NCBI GenBank assembly: GCA_020621865.1
Contig: JAHRYW010000002.1
Coordinates: 201,541 to 265,540, forward strand
DNA length: 64,000 bases
From: Betaproteobacteria bacterium
Lineage (GTDB): Bacteria; Pseudomonadota; Gammaproteobacteria; Burkholderiales; Rhodocyclaceae
Direction of reading: 5' to 3'
The notes under the pieces are model-generated. The model was not told where the DNA came from, did not search any database, and saw only the letters and a program-made list of their open reading frames with translations. Made by a program: the position numbers and the translations under genes. Of the stretch, positions 45,521 to 53,670 are shown in pieces (position 1 is the stretch's first letter; every line of letters begins with the position of its first letter).

Positions 45521-48500
45521 GTGTCCATCCATGTTGCACTGAATCACGTCACCACCTACAGCTACGACCGGCTGATCAACCTCGGTCCGCAGGTCATCCG
45601 CCTGCGCCCCTGTCCGCATTCGCGAACGCGCATCCTGTCGTACTCGCTGAAGATCGGCCCGGACAAACATTTCATCAACTGGCAGCAGGATCCACAGGGC
45701 AACTACCTGGCCCGCCTGGTCTTCCCGGAAAAGACCCGCGAGTTCACGATCGAGGTCGACATGGTGGCCGAGATGTCGGTCATCAATCCCTTCGACTTCT
45801 TTCTCGAGCCGCACGCCGAAGAGATTCCATTCGCCTACGAGGCCTGGCAGCGTCACGAACTGACGCCCTATCTGTACAAGCTGCCGGCGACACCGCTGTT
45901 CCAGAAATACCTCGACGGCATCTCGCGTGAAAAAATGCGCAGCGTCGATTTCCTGGTCGCGCTGAATGCCCGGGTGCAGAACGACGTCGGCTACACGATC
46001 CGGATGGAGCCGGGGGTGCAGACGCCGGAAGAAACCCTGACCAAGAAGACCGGCTCCTGCCGCGACTCGGCCTGGCTGCTGGTCCAGATCCTGCGCCACC
46101 TCGGCCTGGCCGCCCGTTTTGTTTCCGGCTACCTGATCCAGCTGACCGCCGACGTCAAATCGCTCGACGGTCCCTCCGGCCCGGAGGCCGACTTCACCGA
46201 TCTCCACGCCTGGGCCGAGGTCTATCTGCCCGGTGCCGGCTGGGTCGGCCTCGACCCGACTTCCGGCCTGTTTGCCGGCGAAGGCCATATCCCGCTGGCC
46301 TGCACGCCGGAGCCCGGTTCGGCGGCGCCGGTCAGCGGCGGCCTGGACGAATGCGAAACCGAGTTCGGCCACCACATGCAGGTGACCCGCATCTGGGAGG
46401 CACCGCGCGTCACCAAGCCCTATACCGACGAGCAATGGGCCGAGATCGAGGGCCTCGGCCACCGGATCGATGAAAAGCTACTGGAAATGGACGTCCGCCT
46501 GACCCAGGGCGGCGAGCCGACCTTCGTCGCCACCGACGATCCGGACGGCGCCGAATGGAACACCGCCGCCCTCGGCCCGACCAAGCGCCTGTACGCTGCC
46601 GAGCTATTCCACCGCCTGCGCGAGAAATACGCCGCCAATGGCCTGATGCACTTCGGCCAGGGCAAGTGGTACCCCGGCGAGCAGCTGCCGCGCTGGTCGC
46701 TGAACTGCTTCTGGCGCAAGGACGGCGAGCCGATCTGGAATTCGCCGGCGCTCTACGCCGACGAGAAGATCAACTACGGCGCGACCAGCGAGCAGGCCGA
46801 ACGCTTCCTGAAGCGCGTCGCCGAACGCCTCGGAATGACCGGCGACTACGTCTTCCCGGCCTTCGAGGATGTTTATTACTACCTGTGGCGCGAGCGCCGC
46901 CTGCCGGGCAATGTCGATCCCTTCGACTCGCGCGTTGATGACCCGCTTGAACGCGAGCGCCTGATGAAGGTGTTCACCCAGGGCCTGAGCCATACCGTCG
47001 GCCACGTGCTGCCGATCATGAAGAACACCCGCAACGAATGGCAGACCGGCCCGTGGTTCCTGCGTGCCGAGCGCTGCTACCTGTTCCCTGGCGATTCGGC
47101 CATGGGCTACCGGCTGCCGATCGACTCGCAGCCATGGACGGCAGCCAGCGACTATCCCTACGTCAATGTCCCCGATGCCGAGACAGCCACCGATCCTCTG
47201 GCCAGTTACGCCGCCCTGCGCGGCCGGGTGACCGGCCAGGCCGCGGTACGCATGCAGTCGCGGCCGAGCGGTGCCGATCAAGGGGCGGCCGCCGCAGGCC
47301 AGGGCAGGGCCTGGGAAAAGCCGACCGACACCGCGCCCGGCTTCAAGGAATCGGCCGGCTGGATCACCCGCCTGGCCATGTGCGCCGAGCCGCGCGACGG
47401 CAAGCTCTACATCTTCATGCCGCCGGCCAACACGCTGGACGACTACCTGGAAATCGTCGCCGCCGTCGAGGCGACTGCCGAGGAAATGTCGCTGCCCGTC
47501 ATCCTTGAAGGCTACGAGCCGCCCTCCGATCCGCGCCTGACGCATTTCCGCGTCACGCCCGACCCCGGCGTCATCGAGGTCAACATCCACCCGGCCAGGA
47601 GCTGGGACCAGCTGGTCGACCAGACCACCCACCTCTACGAGTCGGCTTACTACACCCGGCTGACCACCGAAAAATTCATGCTCGACGGCCGCCACACCGG
47701 CACCGGCGGCGGCAATCATTTCGTGCTCGGCGGTGCGACGCCCAACGATTCGCCCTTCCTGCGCCGGCCGGACCTGTTGAAGAGCCTGATCGCCTACTGG
47801 CACAACCACCCGAGCCTGTCCTACCTGTTCTCCGGGCTGTTCATCGGGCCGACCAGCCAGGCGCCGCGCATCGACGAGGCGCGCAACGACAGCCTCTACG
47901 AGCTGGAAATCGCCTTCAGGCAGATCCCGCAGCCCGGTGGTTACATACCGCCCTGGCTGGTCGACCGCATCCTGCGCAACCTGCTGACCGACGTCACCGG
48001 CAACACGCACCGGTCCGAGTTCTGCATCGACAAGCTGTACTCGCCGGACGGCCCGACCGGACGGCTCGGCCTGCTCGAACTGCGGGCCTTCGAAATGCCG
48101 CCGCACGCCCGCATGTCGCTGACCCAGCAACTGCTGCTGCGCGCCCTGATCGCCCGCTTCTGGGCCGAGCCCTACGAAGCACCGCGGCTGGCCCGCTGGG
48201 GCACCGAGTTGCACGACCGGTTCATGCTGCCGCACTACGTCGAGCAGGATTTCCGCGACGTGATGGAAGAAATGCAGCAGGCCGGCTACCCGTTCCAGGC
48301 CGAGTGGTTCGCGCCGCATTTCGAATTCCGATTCCCGAAATACGGCGATTTCGCCGTCAAGGGCATCGAGTTCGAGCTGCGTCATGCACTCGAACCCTGG
48401 CACGTCATGGGCGAGGAGGGCGGTGGTGGCGGCACGGTGCGCTACGTCGATTCCTCGGTCGAACGCGTCCAGGTCCGGGTCAAGGGCATGGCGCCCGACC

Positions 48501-48871
48501 GCTACGTGCTGACCTGCAACGGCGTCCCGGTGCCGTTGCAGAACACCGGCACCAACGGCGAGTTCGTCGCCGGCGTCCGCTACCGTGCCTGGCAACCGGC
48601 GTCCTGCCTGCATCCAACCATCGGCGTCCAGGCGCCGCTGGTTTTCGACATCGTCGATACCTGGATGCAACGCTCGCTGGGCGGTTGCCAGTACCACGTC
48701 GCGCATCCCGGCGGCCGCAATTTCGACGTCCTCCCGGTCAATGCCTTCGAGGCCGAAAGCCGTCGTCTGGCCCGCTTCTTCCGTTTCGGCCACACGCCGG
48801 GCAAGATGCTGGCCAAGGCCCCGGAGCGCAGCGCCGAGCACCCGTTTACGCTAGACTTGCGGCGTTTTTGA
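45521..48871 (+). CDS. Transglutaminase-like protein with DUF2126 domain
   Basis: A 1116-residue protein. An N-terminal bacterial transglutaminase region (about 1-290) has the catalytic Cys in G-S-C-R-D-S-A-W (about residue 179), the His in D-L-H-A-W-A-E-V and the Asp in L-D-P-T-S-G. The DUF2126 region then fills about 325-1110 (R-L-T-Q-G-G-E-P-T-F). Such proteins accompany ATP-grasp/alpha-E genes and are predicted to cleave or transfer peptide amide bonds. GTG 45521 is used as start, with GGAG 7 bases upstream. The ATP-grasp/alpha-E fusion follows, separated by repeat copy 7. Confidence 0.88.
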   Translation: MSIHVALNHVTTYSYDRLINLGPQVIRLRPCPHSRTRILSYSLKIGPDKHFINWQQDPQGNYLARLVFPEKTREFTIEVDMVAEMSVINPFDFFLEPHAEEIPFAYEAWQRHELTPYLYKLPATPLFQKYLDGISREKMRSVDFLVALNARVQNDVGYTIRMEPGVQTPEETLTKKTGSCRDSAWLLVQILRHLGLAARFVSGYLIQLTADVKSLDGPSGPEADFTDLHAWAEVYLPGAGWVGLDPTSGLFAGEGHIPLACTPEPGSAAPVSGGLDECETEFGHHMQVTRIWEAPRVTKPYTDEQWAEIEGLGHRIDEKLLEMDVRLTQGGEPTFVATDDPDGAEWNTAALGPTKRLYAAELFHRLREKYAANGLMHFGQGKWYPGEQLPRWSLNCFWRKDGEPIWNSPALYADEKINYGATSEQAERFLKRVAERLGMTGDYVFPAFEDVYYYLWRERRLPGNVDPFDSRVDDPLERERLMKVFTQGLSHTVGHVLPIMKNTRNEWQTGPWFLRAERCYLFPGDSAMGYRLPIDSQPWTAASDYPYVNVPDAETATDPLASYAALRGRVTGQAAVRMQSRPSGADQGAAAAGQGRAWEKPTDTAPGFKESAGWITRLAMCAEPRDGKLYIFMPPANTLDDYLEIVAAVEATAEEMSLPVILEGYEPPSDPRLTHFRVTPDPGVIEVNIHPARSWDQLVDQTTHLYESAYYTRLTTEKFMLDGRHTGTGGGNHFVLGGATPNDSPFLRRPDLLKSLIAYWHNHPSLSYLFSGLFIGPTSQAPRIDEARNDSLYELEIAFRQIPQPGGYIPPWLVDRILRNLLTDVTGNTHRSEFCIDKLYSPDGPTGRLGLLELRAFEMPPHARMSLTQQLLLRALIARFWAEPYEAPRLARWGTELHDRFMLPHYVEQDFRDVMEEMQQAGYPFQAEWFAPHFEFRFPKYGDFAVKGIEFELRHALEPWHVMGEEGGGGGTVRYVDSSVERVQVRVKGMAPDRYVLTCNGVPVPLQNTGTNGEFVAGVRYRAWQPASCLHPTIGVQAPLVFDIVDTWMQRSLGGCQYHVAHPGGRNFDVLPVNAFEAESRRLARFFRFGHTPGKMLAKAPERSAEHPFTLDLRRF

Positions 48872-48898
48872 CCGAAAAATCGCCTTGACCGTAGCATT
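48864..48898 (-). repeat. Uptake-sequence-like repeat, copy 7
   Basis: Exact minus-strand core 48887-48898, then AAGGCG, ATTTTTC, GGTC and AAAAAC. It begins in the last codons of the DUF2126 gene and extends into the 76-base gap before the ATP-grasp fusion. Confidence 0.8.
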
Positions 48899-48947
48899 CG
48901 GCCGGAGACGCTCCATTTCCGGCCTTTTGGTCTTTTTCCCCCGCTGA

Positions 48948-51470
48948 ATGGCCCGCACACTCCTCGCAATCTATCCCCAGAGCGCCCGCCGCTACGACGA
49001 AATGTTGTCGGCCGACGGCGCCGTGCGTCCGCACTGGCGGCAGTTCTTCATCCACCTCGATTCGGTGGCGCCGGAGGAAATGCACCAGCGGCTGGATTTC
49101 GTCGACCGGCGCATCCAGGAAAACGGCGTTACCTACAACGTCTATGCCGACCCTAACGGCGCCGACCGGCCGTGGGCGCTCGACCCGCTGCCGCTGATCA
49201 TCCCGCCCGAGGAATGGGCCGAGGTCTCGGCCGCCGTCGCCCAGCGTGCGACGCTGCTCAACGCCATGCTGGCCGACCTGTACGGCGAACAGAAACTGCT
49301 TGCCGAAGGGCTCTTGCCACCGTCGCTGGTCTACGGCCAGCACGGCTACCTGTGGCCCTGCCAGGGCGTCAAGCCGGTCGGCGGCGTCTGGCTGCACCAC
49401 TATGCCGTCGATCTGGCACGCTCGCCGAACGGCCGCTGGTGGGTCATCGCCGACCGCACGCAGGCGCCTTCCGGGGCCGGCTACGCGCTGGAAAACCGGC
49501 TGGTCGTCTCGCGCGTCTTTCCGGAAATGTTCCGCGACCTGCACGTCCAGCATCTGGCCGACTTCTTCCGCGACCAGCTTGACGGCCTGACGGCGCTGGC
49601 TCCGGTCGAGGGCGACGAAGCGCCGCACATCGTGCTGCTGACGCCGGGGCCGTACAACGAAACCTATTTCGAGCACGCCTACCTGGCCCGCTACCTAGGC
49701 TTCCCGCTGGTCGAAGGGCAGGATCTGACGGTGCGTGGCGATACGGTCTATCTGAAGACCCTGCGCGGCCTGAAGCGCGTCCACGTCATCCTGCGCCGCC
49801 AGGACGATGGTTATTGCGATCCGCTGGAACTGCGCGGCGAATCGGCGCTCGGCATCCCCGGCCTGCTCAACGTGGCGCGTACCGGCCGGGTGGTGATCGC
49901 CAATGCGCTGGGCAGCGGCCTGCTCGCTTCCGGCGCGTTGATGGGCTTCCTGCCCGCCATCTGCCGGCGCCTGCTTGGCGAAAAGCTGGCCATGCCGTCG
50001 GTGGCGACCTGGTGGTGCGGCGAGAAGCCGGCCCTCGATTTCGTCAAGGAAAACTTCGACGACCTGGTCATCAAGCCGGCCTACCCGACGCAGAACATGG
50101 AGCCGGTCTTCGGCTACGAGTTGAAGGGCGAGGCGCGCGCCGAGCTGCTGCGGCGCATCGAGGCCCGGCCGCACGCCTATGTCGCGCAGGAGATGATCAA
50201 CCTGTCGCAGGCGCCGACCTGGAGCCGCCAGCACGAGCGGCGCCTGCTCGCCCGGCCGGTCGGCCTGCGCGCCTACGCCGTGGTCAATGCCGACGGTGGC
50301 TACTCGGTGATGCCGGGCGGCCTGGCCCGCGTGGCGACCGGCGCCAGCACGCGCATCATCTCGATGCAGCGGGGCGGCGCCTCGAAGGATACCTGGGTGC
50401 TGACCAACGGCCCGGTCAGCGAATTCACGCTGCTCAAGCCCTCGATCGGCGTTCGCGACCTGGTCCGGGCCGGTTCCAACCTGTCGTCGCGGGTGGTCGA
50501 AAACCTCTTCTGGCTCGGCCGCTATTCCGAACGCTTCGACGACAGCGCCCGCATGCTGCGTGTCGCCCTGGCCCGTGTTGTCGAAGCCGGCGGCGAGAAG
50601 ACCCCGGCCGTCGCCTCGGCCATTGAACTGGCCCAGCGCCTCGGCGTGCTGCCCGGGCCGGGCGAGGACACCGAGATCAAGGAAGGCAGCGAACATGCCC
50701 TGCTTGAGGCGATCTACGATCCGGCCCAGCCGGGCAGCCTGGCCGGCAGCATCCGCAGCCTGATGTGGTCGGCCACCCATGTTCGTGAACGTCTGTCGCT
50801 CGACCACTGGCATTCGTTGAACCGGCTGCAGCGCGACCAGCAGGCGGCGCTGAAGAAACATCCGACGCTGACTGAGGCGATTGCCTTCCTCGACCGAGTG
50901 CTGGGCGTTTCGTCCTCGCTGACCGGCTTTGCGATGGACAACATGACGCGCGACGACGGCTGGCGTTTCCTGATCATCGGCCGCCGGCTCGAGCGTCTGT
51001 CCTTCCTGGCGCAGACCGTGGCGCATTTCCTGTCCATGCCCTCGACGCGCGGCCCGGGCTCGCTGGAGTGGCTGCTCGAACTGACCGACTCGATCATCAC
51101 CTACCGCTCGCGCTACTCGCGCCTGCCGGAACTGCTGCCGGTCATCGACCTGCTCGTCTTCGACGACAGCAATCCGCACGGCGTCCTCTTCCAGGCCAGC
51201 GTATTGACCCGCTACCTGGAACGCATGGCGCGCGAACTGGGCGCTGATTTCGAAGGCGACCTGGCCGGGGCACTGGAGCGCCTGCGTGGCTTCAACCTGG
51301 AAAAGCTGGAGCACCTGCAATTCAGCGGCTGCCGGGAATGCGAGCCCTGCGAGGAACTGGCCGCCCGGCTTCGCGAACTGGATCAGGCGGCCGTCCAGCT
51401 TTCCGACTGGCTGGGCATGCGCTACTTCACCCATGTCGGCGACGTCAGCCGGCAGACGATGGCGTTATGA
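48948..51470 (+). CDS. Circularly permuted ATP-grasp / alpha-E fusion protein
   Basis: An 840-residue fusion. Residues 1 to about 500 are a circularly permuted ATP-grasp domain (D-R-T-Q-A-P-S-G-x-G-Y-A-L-E-N, R-R-Q-D-D-G-Y-C-D-P and G-G-A-S-K-D-T-W-V-L). From about 508 an alpha-E domain follows (S-R-V-V-E-N-L-F-W-L-G-R-Y-S-E-R). This is the fused version of the split pair at 34.2-36.6 kb. It sits between two transglutaminase-type genes and overlaps the second by 4 bases (ATGA). Confidence 0.9.
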   Translation: MARTLLAIYPQSARRYDEMLSADGAVRPHWRQFFIHLDSVAPEEMHQRLDFVDRRIQENGVTYNVYADPNGADRPWALDPLPLIIPPEEWAEVSAAVAQRATLLNAMLADLYGEQKLLAEGLLPPSLVYGQHGYLWPCQGVKPVGGVWLHHYAVDLARSPNGRWWVIADRTQAPSGAGYALENRLVVSRVFPEMFRDLHVQHLADFFRDQLDGLTALAPVEGDEAPHIVLLTPGPYNETYFEHAYLARYLGFPLVEGQDLTVRGDTVYLKTLRGLKRVHVILRRQDDGYCDPLELRGESALGIPGLLNVARTGRVVIANALGSGLLASGALMGFLPAICRRLLGEKLAMPSVATWWCGEKPALDFVKENFDDLVIKPAYPTQNMEPVFGYELKGEARAELLRRIEARPHAYVAQEMINLSQAPTWSRQHERRLLARPVGLRAYAVVNADGGYSVMPGGLARVATGASTRIISMQRGGASKDTWVLTNGPVSEFTLLKPSIGVRDLVRAGSNLSSRVVENLFWLGRYSERFDDSARMLRVALARVVEAGGEKTPAVASAIELAQRLGVLPGPGEDTEIKEGSEHALLEAIYDPAQPGSLAGSIRSLMWSATHVRERLSLDHWHSLNRLQRDQQAALKKHPTLTEAIAFLDRVLGVSSSLTGFAMDNMTRDDGWRFLIIGRRLERLSFLAQTVAHFLSMPSTRGPGSLEWLLELTDSIITYRSRYSRLPELLPVIDLLVFDDSNPHGVLFQASVLTRYLERMARELGADFEGDLAGALERLRGFNLEKLEHLQFSGCRECEPCEELAARLRELDQAAVQLSDWLGMRYFTHVGDVSRQTMAL

Positions 51471-52429
51471 CCATGGATGCCGTCCGCTACCACGTCCTGC
51501 ACGAAACCCGCTACGACTACGGCAGTCCGGTTTCCCTGTCGCAGCAGCAGCTTCACCTGTCGCCGCGGGTCCTCGCCTGGCAGCGGGTCGAGGAGCAATG
51601 CATCGATATCGATCCGGCGCCGACCTGGCGTCGCGACGGGCAGGATGCCTTCGGCAATCCGGTCACCTGGGTGGCTTTCCATGTGCCGCACGAGGCCCTG
51701 GTCATCCGTTCGGTCATGACCATCGCCGTGGCGCCGCACCTGCCGGGCGACCTGGAGGATTCGCCGGCTTGGGAGTCGGTCCGCGACCGTCTGGCCTACG
51801 ACGCCACCGAGCCGCGCCCGGAAGATCTCGACGCCCTCCGTTTCCTGTTCGAAAGCCCGCACGTCCGGGTCAAGCACGAACTGGCGGCCTATGCCGCCGA
51901 CTGCTTCCCGCCCGGCACGCCGGTACTGGTCGGCGCCCGGCGCCTGATGGCCAAGATTTTTGACGAATTCGAGTTCGACCCGGAGGCGACGACGGTCTCG
52001 ACGCCGGTGCTCGAAGTGCTGGAAAACAAGCGCGGCGTCTGCCAGGATTTCGCCCACCTGATGATCGCCTGCCTGCGCGCCCTGGGGCTGGCCGCCCGCT
52101 ACGTCAGCGGCTACCTGCTGACCCGGCCGCCACCGGGCAAGCCGCGGCTGATCGGCGCCGACGCCTCGCACGCCTGGGTCTCGGTCTATGCGCCGGGCGA
52201 GGGGCACGACTGGGTCGATTTCGATCCGACCAACAACCTGCTGCCCAATACCGAGCACATCACGCTCTCCTTCGGCCGCGATTTCTCCGACATTTCCCCG
52301 CTGCGCGGCATCATCCTCGGCGGGGGCGGCACCGAGCCGGAAGTGGCGGTGACGGTCTTCCCGCTCGACGAGGAAGAGATACCGGACGGTCTGCTGACCG
52401 GGCCGGCCGACAAGACGGACGGCGGCTGA
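51467..52429 (+). CDS. Transglutaminase-like protein
   Basis: A 320-residue bacterial transglutaminase-like protease. The N-terminal beta domain starts Y-H-V-L-H-E-T-R-Y-D-Y; the catalytic Cys is in G-V-C-Q-D-F-A-H (about residue 191), the His in S-H-A-W-V-S-V and the Asp in D-F-D-P-T-N. It completes the ATP-grasp / alpha-E / transglutaminase set. The start overlaps the fusion gene's stop. The flavoprotein gene starts 2 bases after its stop. Confidence 0.9.
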   Translation: MTMDAVRYHVLHETRYDYGSPVSLSQQQLHLSPRVLAWQRVEEQCIDIDPAPTWRRDGQDAFGNPVTWVAFHVPHEALVIRSVMTIAVAPHLPGDLEDSPAWESVRDRLAYDATEPRPEDLDALRFLFESPHVRVKHELAAYAADCFPPGTPVLVGARRLMAKIFDEFEFDPEATTVSTPVLEVLENKRGVCQDFAHLMIACLRALGLAARYVSGYLLTRPPPGKPRLIGADASHAWVSVYAPGEGHDWVDFDPTNNLLPNTEHITLSFGRDFSDISPLRGIILGGGGTEPEVAVTVFPLDEEEIPDGLLTGPADKTDGG

Positions 52430-52431
52430 CG

Positions 52432-53670
52432 GTGGCGCGCGTTGCCATCATCGGCGGCGGCCCGGCCGGCCTGATGGCGGCCGAGGCACTGGCTACGGCA
52501 AATGCTACGGTCAGCCCGAAAAAAAGCCCAAAAATCGAAATTTTCGATGCCATGCCTTCGCTCGGCCGCAAGTTCCTGATGGCCGGCAAGGGCGGCATGA
52601 ACATCACGCATGCCGAACCGCTGCCCGATTTCATCCGGCGCTACGGCGCCCGGGCGGAGCGCATCGCGCCACTGCTCGATACCTTCGGGCCGGGCCAGCT
52701 GCGCGAGTGGATCCACGGCCTGGGTATCGAGACCTTCGTCGGCACCTCGGGCCGGGTTTTTCCGACCGAAATGAAGGCGGCACCGCTGCTCCGCGCCTGG
52801 CTGCATCGCCTGCGCGGGCAGGGTGTGCATTTTCATGTGCGCCATCGCTGGCTGGGTTGGGCCGACGGCAAGTTGCGCTTCGCCACGCCGGACGGCGAGA
52901 TCGCGGTCGAGGCCGAAGCCGTGGTGCTCGCCCTCGGCGGCGGCAGTTGGGCCAGGCTCGGCTCCGATGGCGCCTGGGTCCCGCTGCTTGCCGGTCGCGG
53001 CGTGCCGGTTGCCCCGTTGAAGCCGGCCAATTGCGGCTTCGACGTGGCCTGGAGCCCGTATTTCAGCGAACGCTACGCCGGCGAGCCGCTCAAGGCGGTC
53101 ATCGCCTCGGTCGGCGCCCATCGCCAGCAGGGCGAATTCAACATCACGGCGACCGGCATCGAAGGCGGCCTGGTCTATGCGATGTCGGCCCCGTTGCGCG
53201 ATGCCCTGGCCGCCGACGGCCATGCCGCGCTGCATCTCGATCTGGCTCCGGGGCGCAGCCTGGAACGCCTGACCGAAGAGCTCTCACGGCCGCGTGGGCG
53301 CGATTCGCTGGCCAATCACCTGCGCCGGCGGGCCGGCATCGAGGGGGTCAAGGCGGCCCTGCTGCGTGAAATGTGCCCGGCGCCGACACTGAACTCGGCA
53401 TCCGGCCTGGCCGCCGCGATCAAGTCGCTGCCCGTGCCGGTCGTCGCCACGCGACCGCTCGACGAGGCGATCAGCACGGCCGGCGGTGTGGCCTTCGAGG
53501 CGCTGGACGAAGCGCTGATGCTGAGCGCCATGCCCGGCGTCTTCTGCGCCGGCGAGATGCTCGACTGGGAGGCGCCGACCGGCGGCTATCTGCTGACTGC
53601 CTGCCTGGCCAGCGGCCGCGCCGCCGGGCTGGGCGTGCGACGCTGGCTGGATGGGGAACGATCCACCTAG
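52432..53670 (+). CDS. TIGR03862-type flavoprotein with repeat-encoded insert
   Basis: A 412-residue HI0933-superfamily flavoprotein. The dinucleotide motif G-G-G-P-A-G is at residues 8-13, and [11 protein letters not shown] with [11 protein letters not shown] follows. The C-terminal [16 protein letters not shown] is as expected. Compared with the usual spacing, about 7-8 extra residues lie between the first helix and the second beta strand. They are encoded by repeat copy 8 (N24[10 protein letters not shown]). Starts at GTG 52432. Reaction unknown. The stop overlaps the hybrid kinase stop. Confidence 0.87.
   Translation: MARVAIIGGGPAGLMAAEALATANATVSPKKSPKIEIFDAMPSLGRKFLMAGKGGMNITHAEPLPDFIRRYGARAERIAPLLDTFGPGQLREWIHGLGIETFVGTSGRVFPTEMKAAPLLRAWLHRLRGQGVHFHVRHRWLGWADGKLRFATPDGEIAVEAEAVVLALGGGSWARLGSDGAWVPLLAGRGVPVAPLKPANCGFDVAWSPYFSERYAGEPLKAVIASVGAHRQQGEFNITATGIEGGLVYAMSAPLRDALAADGHAALHLDLAPGRSLERLTEELSRPRGRDSLANHLRRRAGIEGVKAALLREMCPAPTLNSASGLAAAIKSLPVPVVATRPLDEAISTAGGVAFEALDEALMLSAMPGVFCAGEMLDWEAPTGGYLLTACLASGRAAGLGVRRWLDGERST
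52501..52535 (+). repeat. Uptake-sequence-like repeat, copy 8 (in flavoprotein gene)
   Basis: Exact core 52501-52512, then AGCCCG, seven A, GCCC and AAAAAT, followed by a GAAATTTTC palindrome that also ends copy 5. In-frame in the flavoprotein coding sequence. Confidence 0.87.

Noticed and set aside
46604..48841. 745-codon antisense frame over the DUF2126 gene
   Set aside because: Shadow frame; amino acid composition typical of reverse-strand translation of GC-rich genes.
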